Both the position numbers and the translations under genes were made by a program. The notes under the pieces are model-generated. The model was not told the origin of the DNA. It made no database searches and was given only the letters and a program-made list of their open reading frames with translations. Of a stretch of DNA of 64,000 nt, positions 40,082-48,212 are shown piece by piece; positions within the stretch are counted from its first letter, which is position 1; the number at the start of each line of letters is the position of its first letter. Origin of the DNA: Epithemia pelagica (taxonomy: Eukaryota; Bacillariophyta; Bacillariophyceae; Surirellales; Surirellaceae); assembly GCA_946965045.2 (NCBI GenBank), contig OX337228.1, forward strand, positions 6,386,001 through 6,450,000, given 5' to 3'.

Positions 40082-41404
40082 ATGTCATCGGCGGTCGAGG
40101 AGGTTGCATCGTTGCCATTGTCATGGACGTTGCATCGAATTCCACAAGAGAGTACCAAGGCAAGGATTGCTCGTGGTGCTTTTGGAGAACTCACCATAGC
40201 CGTACATCTGGGTTCTCAAGGAACGGACCTTGCCAGGAGTACGGCGGCAACCACCAAGACAAGGCCCTTTGTATCGGTGCGATTGGTGGCGATCAAAACC
40301 GTGTACCAAGTCTCCAGTGATTCGGGGGATCAGGACGATCAATTGTCCGAGATTGCATGTTTGCAGCGATTGGGGGAACATCCAAACATTGTGCCACTGT
40401 TGGATGCCTTTGCCACTTCGGGAACCGGTGGACCGTCCTCCTGCATGGTGTTGCCATACTGCCCAATTGACCTACATACAGTTCTGAAATGGAAACGTCA
40501 ACCACTGCAGCAGCAAAACCTTTTGTCCTACCCTACGTTGTTTCGTATCGCACGACATTTATTGGCGGCACTGCACCATTGCCATGCTCACAACCTTGTT
40601 CATGGAGACGTCAAACCAGGCAATCTTCTCATAAACGTGGATACAGGAACCCTTCAGCTGTGCGATTTTGGAATCGCCGCGAATCAATGTAACAAAGGAG
40701 TGGCATCTCAAGGCGATCCAGCCATGTCAATGGAACAAGAGAGTTTGGATCGGAATCCACAACCTCGAGCCCTTTGTACGTTGCAATATCGTCCACCCGA
40801 AATACTCTTGGGCTTGTGTCCGATAAAATATGCGGATTCTAGCATGGACATGTTCTCGGCAGGCGTCACATTGGCCGAATGCATCACAGGCAAAATGTTA
40901 TTTCCAGGAACGAGCGATTTGGCGCAATTGACCCTGTACTTTCAGACATTGGGCACACCTTCGGTGGAGACTTGGCCGGGTGTGATGCATCTCCCAAATT
41001 GGGACAAGGTTTCCTTCTTGTCACATGCCCCCGATCCACAGTGGATCCGGCAAACGATGGCACGAGTTTCAGAGTTTCCCCCAAACGACGCATTGACAAG
41101 TGTCATTCAGCATACAATCCAGCTTGATCCCTCCAAGCGTTGGTCGGCTCAGAGGTGTCTGGATCAAGTGACGGGAGAGAACAAGGCTGTGATGGAAGAC
41201 TCTCAGATTGTTAGTCAGGCGTTTGTTTCCGAAATGGTCCCATTGTCTCTACGGCAAATGCCGCTCCTTTTGTCACCGCCCATGGGTGTGTTTGATCCTC
41301 TCGAGAAACAGATTGAACATGTGGCAAGGACACGAAGAGACTTTGAGTCGTCGTTGCATCCTTGGAATTCGTTGTCACCCAAGCTTGCAAGAGTCCCTGG
41401 TTGA
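40082..41404 (+). CDS. CDK-like (CMGC) Ser/Thr protein kinase with HGD loop
   Basis: 440 aa from ATG 40082 (the frame opens upstream at a TTG). Kinase lobes in order: Gly loop IARGAFGEL (degenerate first Gly), VAIK with catalytic K72, and a hinge with LPYCPIDLHTVL. The catalytic loop is HGDVKPGNLL (D176, K178, N181), where HRD is replaced by HGD; then CDFG (195-197) and LCTLQYRPPE in place of APE. The CMGC pattern SSMDMFSAGVTLAECITGKMLFPG and GTPSVETWPGV is CDK-like. I see no PSTAIRE helix; the corresponding segment is DDQLSEIACLQRLGEHPN. The loss of the HRD arginine suggests activation without loop phosphorylation, since that Arg normally contacts the phosphate. A 60-residue C-terminal tail is unassigned. 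Nearest types: CDK20/CAK-like or fungal Cak1-like. Confidence 0.85.
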   Translation: MSSAVEEVASLPLSWTLHRIPQESTKARIARGAFGELTIAVHLGSQGTDLARSTAATTKTRPFVSVRLVAIKTVYQVSSDSGDQDDQLSEIACLQRLGEHPNIVPLLDAFATSGTGGPSSCMVLPYCPIDLHTVLKWKRQPLQQQNLLSYPTLFRIARHLLAALHHCHAHNLVHGDVKPGNLLINVDTGTLQLCDFGIAANQCNKGVASQGDPAMSMEQESLDRNPQPRALCTLQYRPPEILLGLCPIKYADSSMDMFSAGVTLAECITGKMLFPGTSDLAQLTLYFQTLGTPSVETWPGVMHLPNWDKVSFLSHAPDPQWIRQTMARVSEFPPNDALTSVIQHTIQLDPSKRWSAQRCLDQVTGENKAVMEDSQIVSQAFVSEMVPLSLRQMPLLLSPPMGVFDPLEKQIEHVARTRRDFESSLHPWNSLSPKLARVPG

Positions 41405-42320
41405 TCCATCGCAAACGTGAGACTTGAGTTCACCAAGACTATGGCAAACTCAGAAATGGAAACAAATGTGGGAAAGTCTTGGAGACATACGTGACTGATC
41501 GATCCACTGTGCGTTTTATCGCGCCGTTCGTTTATGGATTGGAAGATGCTTCGACTATATCTAGAAATAGAATGAATTCTGTCCCTAAAGAGATAGATCT
41601 ATGTTTTTTAGAAGCGCTTTTACGGCTCCATATTTGACGTAGATCGATCAAGCCACTTCCTAGGGGAGCAACTACTCCTAGGAGTATTCCACAGAGCTAC
41701 ATCATAGTCTACCATTGTCTATACCGTTCAGGTCGTAGTTCCAGTTTCCAGTATAGCGGGCGGAGTACTCATGATTGCGTCGTTGGATCGATTACGGAAC
41801 CCTGTGCCATATGTGAGATGTCACGTTCCTATCGGTTAAAGCACACATATATCCGGCAAAATTATAGACTATTCCATAGTAAGATTTTGTTTCTCCATGT
41901 GGGAAACGAGCTGGGTTGTGATCTTTCATTCCTTCCAAGTCCAACGAGAAGAAGAGAGCACCACACCAAAACAACAACCAAGGCAACCGAAAGAAGCGCA
42001 ACGGAGATAGAGCACGTTGATCCGCAGCATCTTTGTCTCTCATAGGACCCCGCAATTTCATCTCAGACCAACTGTTGATCAACAGTCATTGTATGGCACA
42101 CTGGCAAAGCGATAGTATTGTTGGTGCATGGACATTTCCCTGAGACATACTTTTGATACAGTTTTAGACGTTGTTGGGATTGAATAACCCTACGAAAGTC
42201 GCTCGAAAGATCCACCACTCCAAGGATTCATAAGCGCAGCATACTTACAAGGTCCAAGAAAGAAGGAAGCCAGCCAAGTCCTGAAAACATAAAAATCAAG
42301 CCAAAGTTGAAAAAAGACAC
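41405..42320. other. gene-free stretch before the DDX6 gene
   Basis: 916 bases with no convincing gene. There is an ACTCCTAGGAGTA palindrome at 41670-41682. A 96-codon minus-strand frame (41792-42082) has one hydrophobic patch but no recognisable domain, and I do not call it. The end should hold the helicase promoter. Confidence 0.45.
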
Positions 42321-43675
42321 ATGACGACCGTTCAGCACGCGAAGGCGAACGGTAACGGCAAGAGCCCCGGACCCATTGTTTCAGGGACTGGAACGTATCG
42401 AGATGGATTGCATCAACCTGTGAAAGATACAAGATACAAGACCGAAGATGTAACTGATACGAAAGGTCGAGAGTTTGAAGATTTCTACCTCAAACGAGAA
42501 CTCCTCATGGGCATTTTCGAGAAAGGCTTTGAGAAGCCAAGTCCCATTCAAGAAGAAGCAATTCCTGTCATCATGCAAAATAGAAATGTACTAGCTAGAG
42601 CCAAGAATGGAACAGGAAAAACAGCGGCGTACATTATTCCGTGCTTAGAGAAAACTGACACCTCAAAAGAGCATACTCAAGGTAAGCGAACCTGAGAGCG
42701 GCATTGGTCGGCTTGCTGGTAAGCCAAAAGCTAACCCGTTTCATGAATTCCTTATTAACAGTACTAATCCTTATTCCCACAAGAGAACTTGCACTACAAA
42801 CATCCGCCATCGTCAAAGAGATTGGAAAGCACATGGGAGTCCAATGTATGGTTACAACAGGCGGAACATCTTTGAAGGATGATATCATGCGTCTCTACAA
42901 TACTGTGCACATTATTGTTGCTACCCCAGGTCGCGTCCTCGATCTAGCATCCAAAAAAGTAGCTGATCTCAGCAAGGTCCGAACGATTATAATGGACGAA
43001 GCTGATAAACTCCTCTCCAGCGAATTTCAGCCAGTACTGGAACAGATCATCGGTCTTTGTGACAGCGACCATCAGATATGCCTGTTCAGTGCAACTTTTC
43101 CGGTCACTGTAAAGGGTTTCTGCCAGAAATTTGTTCCAAACCCCTATAGTATTAACCTGATGGACGAGTTAACGCTCCGAGGTATCACCCAGTTCTACGC
43201 GTACGTCCAGGAACGCCAGAAAGTGCACTGCCTCAACACCTTGTTCACCAAGCTCGAGGTAAACCAGAGTATCATATTCTGCAATTCCGTCAATCGGGTG
43301 GAGTTGCTCGCCAAAAAGATTACGGAGCTTGGCTACTCTTGTTACTACATTCACGCCAAGATGCAGCAGGCGAACCGAAACCGTGTCTTCCACGAATTTC
43401 GCAATGGGGCGACGCGTCATTTGGTGACTTCGGATCTCTTCACACGTGGAATCGACATTCAGTCGGTTAACGTGGTGATCAATTTTGATTTTCCCAAGAA
43501 CAGCGAGACGTACCTGCACCGTATAGGTCGCTCGGGTCGATTTGGTCATTTGGGGTTAGCCGTAAACCTCATTACCAGTGACGACAAGCAAAATTTGCGT
43601 CGCATTGAACAGGAGCTGGGAACCGAAATTAAACCGATTCCCCCTGCAATCGATCGCAGTCTCTATGTTGGATAA
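42321..43675 (+). CDS. DHH1: DEAD-box RNA helicase DDX6/DHH1
   Basis: Acts in mRNA decapping, translational repression and P-bodies. Exons 42321-42681 and 42762-43675. The 80-base intron begins GTAAGC, has GCTAACC as branch point and ends AACAG, and the join is in frame, giving 424 aa. Motifs: FEKPSPIQ (Q motif), AKNGTGKT (I), PTRELALQ (Ia), TPGR (Ib), DEAD (II), SAT (III), [11 protein letters not shown] (V), [10 protein letters not shown] (VI). The DDX6-specific features [45 protein letters not shown] and LYVG at the end are clear. The N-terminus is short (about 40 residues before the core) and there is no Q-rich C-terminal tail. Confidence 0.96.
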
Positions 43676-44084
43676 GATAATACTTTTTGTGGTGGAGTGA
43701 TTGGTTGGTTGGGAGTGGCCTACGGGATCTTCAACCAAAAACTCTCCTTCCCTTTTTGGACGCAGAAATCTTGGTAGCTCAATAATACGTTTAGCTGTCG
43801 ATTGACTATGTGACTGAACTTCTGTGAAGAACAGAGAACCCTGGATGAAAACTCTATAGGGTCTGGAGGCCGTTGCAAAGAGAGTCCTGGTCTTCCATGT
43901 AGAAAAGTGGATCCACCAAATGATTGAATGAGAACGATGACCAGTGACCAGTCGTCTACAAGGCTTTGACGATTCAAGGAAGGATTTGCATCTAATCTCA
44001 TCGATTTGAAGGCATCCTAGAACGAGGAACTCCTTTTTGATTTGAGAATTTGTATGTTCCATCAGGAATTACACTACGACTATA
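43676..44084. other. convergent 3' intergenic region, DDX6 / METTL17
   Basis: 409 bases where two genes converge. No gene, strong repeat or hairpin was noticed. Confidence 0.4.
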
Positions 44085-46211
44085 CTAATTCTCTTCGGAT
44101 GTGGCAACATTTGGCTTGGTTTTGGTCGTTGTACATCCCTTGGGCCATAGGCCACCCCACCGGGTTCGTCGGGCAGCCTCGTAAATTCCGGGAGCCCAAT
44201 TGCTCTTACTCTTGGGTACAACATACCGAACAATGCCCGAATCCTCACAACCATCAATGTACACATGTCGGTTCTTTTTGGTGGACGATCGAACAATGCG
44301 ACTAAAGGAGGACAGGTTGCCCCGCACGAGTTCGAGGCCCAGCTCATCTTGTTCGGAATCCAAATACTTGGTCGCCAGTTTCGATACGGCCCGATCCATT
44401 CGTTTCTTGCTGGGATGGTTGTCCGGTAAGGTAACATGTTGGGCGAGCATATCACCGAGACGAATGCCTTGAAAGCCTGGAGCATCCTGGACATAGCTTT
44501 GTCCCGGTAGTCGCTTTTGAGCGACCAAGTACGAAAAGCTTTCATTGGACTTCTCTCCTGGAAAGGTATGGACAAATCGACAAAATCCACGTTTGGTAAA
44601 TCGTTCCACATCATTTTCATTGTTGTAGTCCGCGTTTCCGCTTTGGTCCGTGACATCAATCACCTTCTTGTCCGAGAACTTTTTTTTGCCTTGCAGTGGC
44701 TCTTCCTCCTCTTCTTCTTCTTCGTACTCATCTTCTTCCTCGTACTCATCTTCATCCTCTTCGTACTCCTCCTCCTCATCATCTTCTTGTGCTGTGCGGT
44801 TGGCTTGTTGCTCGTGTTCTTGTAGTTCCTTCCCCATGGAGGCGACATTTTCAAATCGCCACAGGGGGCAGGTTCCATTGTGAGTACAGGGTGCAATAAT
44901 ATGACATTCTTCCTTGGGTTCTTGTAAAGTTATTTCGTCGTCTGGCATTTCTTGTGATGATGCGTTATTGTTATTCGTGTTATTCTTGTTGTTTGTGGAT
45001 GGTGGACAGGCTTCCAAGAGCATGTTGCGAATGCTTTTAATGGTGGAAAAGCCATCGGGAGTGCCCGGTTCAATCACAACCAAGAGGCCTCCTGGTGCTA
45101 GTTTCTCCCACAAGAGGGCAGCGGCGGCCAAATTGGCGGCCGGGTGTTTGATTTCGGTAGCGGTATAGGTAAACAAACACAGGTCAAAGACATTGCGATT
45201 GAGCGACGACGTTAGTTTTTCGGCCGACAAGGTTGGATCGGACGTCAAGTGGGCACTCAGGGTAATCCGAGGCGACAAGATGGGTGGAGGAATTTCTGTT
45301 TTCTCGTTCTCGTTATTGTTGGCTGGCTCTTTGGGCTTGTTTGTTTCATTGCAATGTTGGACAAATCCTTGCAACATGTGTTCAGCGGCTTGTCGCATGG
45401 CTTTGCTGGCATCAATGCCATGAATCCATTCAATCGGAGAATCTTTTCCAAAGACATGCATGGCCGCCGCCGAAGCACTTCCACATCCAATGCCAAAATC
45501 CAAAATACGCTTCGGTCGAAAGGTCCAGGGTTCATCATGTGGTGGTGGTGGTTGGTTTGGGTCATTGTTGTTGTTGTTGTTGCTGCTGTTTTCGTGACGC
45601 GATGGTCGTCCCAATAAACTATAGGCTTCTTCCAAGACGCGTTTGGTTATGTGAAAATTGGGTTGCGATCGATACACAACATGAGCCAAGGTTTCCCGCG
45701 GTCCATAGAGAATGGGAGTGACATTGTCATCTTGTTTTTGATAATGTTTCTTTTGATATTTGTAGCTGGCAGGATGATTGGGACTTTCTCGTTGCCGAGC
45801 ACGATCCCGAGCATGGGCCAAGGCTCTCATGGCACGAATCGTTTTGGCCCAGATCGGATTCAAGGCCTTGCGCGTCGTGGCATGTTTGGTTTCCTTGAGC
45901 AGGGTTGCCATGGATTGATGAATTCCATCATGTCTGGCTTGAAAGGAGGCTCTCCAGGGAGCACGGGCCGCCGTAGACAACAATTCTTTCCATGGATTCC
46001 GTTCGATATTCCAAGATTGGGTAATGGCATCGACCCAATGGAGTTCCTTGTCTTTGTGGTCGGATGAGGATGCTTCGTCTTGTTCGACTTGGACGACGTT
46101 GGCTCGAGTACTTAATGTCGTCGATCGAAGCGCCATGGGATTGGTTCGTTGTTGCACTCTGTTCGATCTAGCATGGCCCCAATACAGCCTGCTGCGTCGC
46201 AACAGCATCAT
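44085..46211 (-). CDS. METTL17: mitochondrial ribosome assembly methyltransferase-like protein, METTL17/Rsm22
   Basis: Needed for assembly of the mitochondrial small ribosomal subunit. Starting at the tandem Met (46211) gives 708 aa with an Arg-rich presequence (MMLLRRSRLYWGHARSNRVQQR); the upstream part is less likely. The N-terminal Rsm22 domain (YRSQPNFHITKRVLEEAY) is followed by the class I methyltransferase motif ILDFGIGCGSASAAAMHVFG with IDASKAMRQAAEHML. Downstream ECHIIAPCTHNGTCPLWR and RGFCRFVHTF match the Cys-rich part that binds an Fe-S cluster in METTL17. A long acidic insert (EEEEYEEDEDEYEEEDEYEE) lies between them and is extra compared with animals. A basic C-terminal tail (KNRHVYIDGCEDSGIVRYVV) ends the protein. 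Confidence 0.88.
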   Translation of the reverse strand: MMLLRRSRLYWGHARSNRVQQRTNPMALRSTTLSTRANVVQVEQDEASSSDHKDKELHWVDAITQSWNIERNPWKELLSTAARAPWRASFQARHDGIHQSMATLLKETKHATTRKALNPIWAKTIRAMRALAHARDRARQRESPNHPASYKYQKKHYQKQDDNVTPILYGPRETLAHVVYRSQPNFHITKRVLEEAYSLLGRPSRHENSSNNNNNNDPNQPPPPHDEPWTFRPKRILDFGIGCGSASAAAMHVFGKDSPIEWIHGIDASKAMRQAAEHMLQGFVQHCNETNKPKEPANNNENEKTEIPPPILSPRITLSAHLTSDPTLSAEKLTSSLNRNVFDLCLFTYTATEIKHPAANLAAAALLWEKLAPGGLLVVIEPGTPDGFSTIKSIRNMLLEACPPSTNNKNNTNNNNASSQEMPDDEITLQEPKEECHIIAPCTHNGTCPLWRFENVASMGKELQEHEQQANRTAQEDDEEEEYEEDEDEYEEEDEYEEEEEEEEPLQGKKKFSDKKVIDVTDQSGNADYNNENDVERFTKRGFCRFVHTFPGEKSNESFSYLVAQKRLPGQSYVQDAPGFQGIRLGDMLAQHVTLPDNHPSKKRMDRAVSKLATKYLDSEQDELGLELVRGNLSSFSRIVRSSTKKNRHVYIDGCEDSGIVRYVVPKSKSNWAPGIYEAARRTRWGGLWPKGCTTTKTKPNVATSEEN

Positions 46212-46958
46212 GGTCACTCTTGTTGGTCGTTCGTTCGTTGGAGATGGGTTCGGCGTCGCTGTCGAACCACACACCAAAAAGATTTGTGTTGGTCGCATAC
46301 GGGATCACGACCAAAATGGTATCTTTCGATCCTCTTCTCCTTTCCCTCCCTTCCTATATTTTCAAGCAGCAGCAGCAGCCACAAAAGGTGGAGACTACTG
46401 GATCGATGATGTGTCCAAAGCGCAAGATGGTGGTATATTGAAGCAAGGTATGGAAACCGGCACCAGCCGACGCCTTGGTGGGTCCTCCAGGCCACCAGGC
46501 TATCCAGTCACTCACGGCACATTCTATTGGCCAGCGCCGCCACCCATGTGCGATGACCGTTCCGCAAGGCCCCACGTTTTGATTGGATCGCAAATAATAT
46601 ATGGACACAACCGCTTGTCGGCCGTTCCGCATGTCGAAGAACGAAGCACCAACAAGAATAGTAACAACCAACGACAACAGAAGACACGACGACGACTCTG
46701 GAACAAGAATCAATGAGCGAGAAAAAAGAGAGAGACTGTGGATGGCCACAAGACAATGGGAACCCCCCTACATCCTTGTTGTTGTTGTTGTTGTTGTTGG
46801 TGGTGGCGTGTGTGGGATGGAACGGAGCAACGCCGTGGTGTGGTTGTTGGGCCGTTGTCTGTGTGTGAGTGTGTATCGTTAATCCGACTACTAGCACGTG
46901 TTGGATCTCTTATTTGACTCATACCTTGTTGGAATCCTTCGAGCTATTGTAGTAGTAG
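46212..46958. promoter_or_regulatory. divergent region, METTL17 / kelch gene
   Basis: About 750 bases between divergent genes, with a (GTT)n tract at about 46777-46799 followed by GGTGGTGGCGTGTG. No convincing gene. The missing 5' part of the kelch gene may lie here. Confidence 0.4.
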
Positions 46959-48212
46959 AGAGAGACTGCAAGCTGCTTAGCGTATGGATTGCACCGTGTC
47001 TTTCTTTCATTGGAACTTGGAACCAATCTTCCTAGGCAAAAAATAGAGAGAGCGCTAGAGAGCGTAGCACGAAGTGAGTTTGCAGCCGTGGTATGCCATG
47101 GAGCTCTGTACGCCATTGGGGGAGCAAATGATGAGTCAACTTTGTCCACCATTGAAAGAATTAACATTGAAGATTTGGTTTCTTCATCAGTCGCAAGCCA
47201 TCGAGACAATCAGCAGTGGAAGACGTTGGACTGTCGTTTATCGTGCGACAGAAAAGGATGCGCCGCTGTCGTCGTACATGACAGATTCATTATTGTGGCG
47301 GGTGGAGTAGGTGAAGATGACGATTTTCTTTCATCAATTGAGACTATTGACACGTGCTCCAAAAGTCAATGTTTTGTCATATCTGGACCACATATGAATG
47401 TGGCTCGAAGTGCCTTCGGAATGGCCGTGATTGGTTCAACTATTTATGCCGTTGGTGGTAGGCGCCAATATGAACCAGCACCGGTAGTTGGCTCTGTCGT
47501 CCTGGATGAAGATGAATGGGATTGGCTGGATGATTACGAACCGTATGTTAGCTCTGTGGAGTACCTGGATGTAGATGATTGGCTGAAAGAAGGACCCCCA
47601 AGCGCAACATCTGTGTCTACATCCACCATGTCCTGGCAGATTCACAAGGCTCTTAGTCTTCGCACTCCTCGATGTGACCATGGTATGGTCAGAGTGGGCT
47701 CTTGCCTTGTCGTTGTAGGAGGGCATAAAATTGGAGATTCGTGCCATTCTGTGGAGGCCCTGGACACGCAACGCAACGTTGTATGGGAGCTGCCAGAAAT
47801 ACAAGGAGCCGTAGGCGGAGTTTATAACGTGGTTGCCATTTCAAGTGGCATTATATTGATCAACGGTTGGTATTCGACACACCAGGATTCGGGTGAAAGA
47901 TTGTCTCTTGTGGATATGAACTCTATGTGTTTCGCTCAATTGATGGCTCTGGGTAAGGCTTCAATGTTGACCCGAGGGGGCGCCGGATTCAATGGACGAA
48001 CGCAACAGTTCGAGAAACTTCAAAACGAGAACCGAGAGCTAACACTAGAGGTCGCATCATTGAACGATGAAAAACACAAACTTGAACAAGAACTAGAACG
48101 TGCACATGCACACAACCGTGAGTTGGACGCACGATTGGAAGAAGCATGGACATCGAGTCGATTACTCAATCTCTTGCTAGGTGAAGAACGTGGCGATCAC
48201 GAGAGTCTCTAG
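46959..48212 (+). CDS. kelch-repeat protein with C-terminal coiled coil (5' end unresolved)
   Basis: The open frame runs from a stop at 46956 to 48212. Kelch-type blades: VVCHGALYAIGGANDE (near residue 40), VVVHDRFIIVAGGVGED, MAVIGSTIYAVGGRR with VSSVEYLDVDDW, and MVRVGSCLVVVGGHKIGDS with SVEALDTQRNVVWELP. The C-terminal 75 residues form a coiled coil (FEKLQNENRELTLEVASLND then ELERAHAHNRELDARLEE). The frame has no ATG before the first blades; only a TTG at 46989. An ATG at 46984 opens a different frame that stops after about 20 codons. So either a short upstream exon is missed or a frameshift near 47045 is present. Function: beta-propeller scaffold, partner unknown. Confidence 0.7.
   Translation, partial: RETASCLAYGLHRVFLSLELGTNLPRQKIERALESVARSEFAAVVCHGALYAIGGANDESTLSTIERINIEDLVSSSVASHRDNQQWKTLDCRLSCDRKGCAAVVVHDRFIIVAGGVGEDDDFLSSIETIDTCSKSQCFVISGPHMNVARSAFGMAVIGSTIYAVGGRRQYEPAPVVGSVVLDEDEWDWLDDYEPYVSSVEYLDVDDWLKEGPPSATSVSTSTMSWQIHKALSLRTPRCDHGMVRVGSCLVVVGGHKIGDSCHSVEALDTQRNVVWELPEIQGAVGGVYNVVAISSGIILINGWYSTHQDSGERLSLVDMNSMCFAQLMALGKASMLTRGGAGFNGRTQQFEKLQNENRELTLEVASLNDEKHKLEQELERAHAHNRELDARLEEAWTSSRLLNLLLGEERGDHESL

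Noticed and set aside
41792-42082. 96-codon minus-strand frame with a hydrophobic patch
   Set aside because: No domain, no clear partner exon, and ordinary length for a chance frame in a 0.9-kb gap.
42704-42761. Unspliced start of the second helicase frame at 42704
   Set aside because: It reads intron sequence; the GTAAGC...AACAG intron restores the family sequence exactly at [10 protein letters not shown].
44517-44825. Hydrophobic plus-strand frame with many Leu/Phe/Ile, looking like a membrane protein
   Set aside because: It is the complement of the acidic GAA/GAG run of METTL17; the hydrophobicity is a by-product of that repeat.
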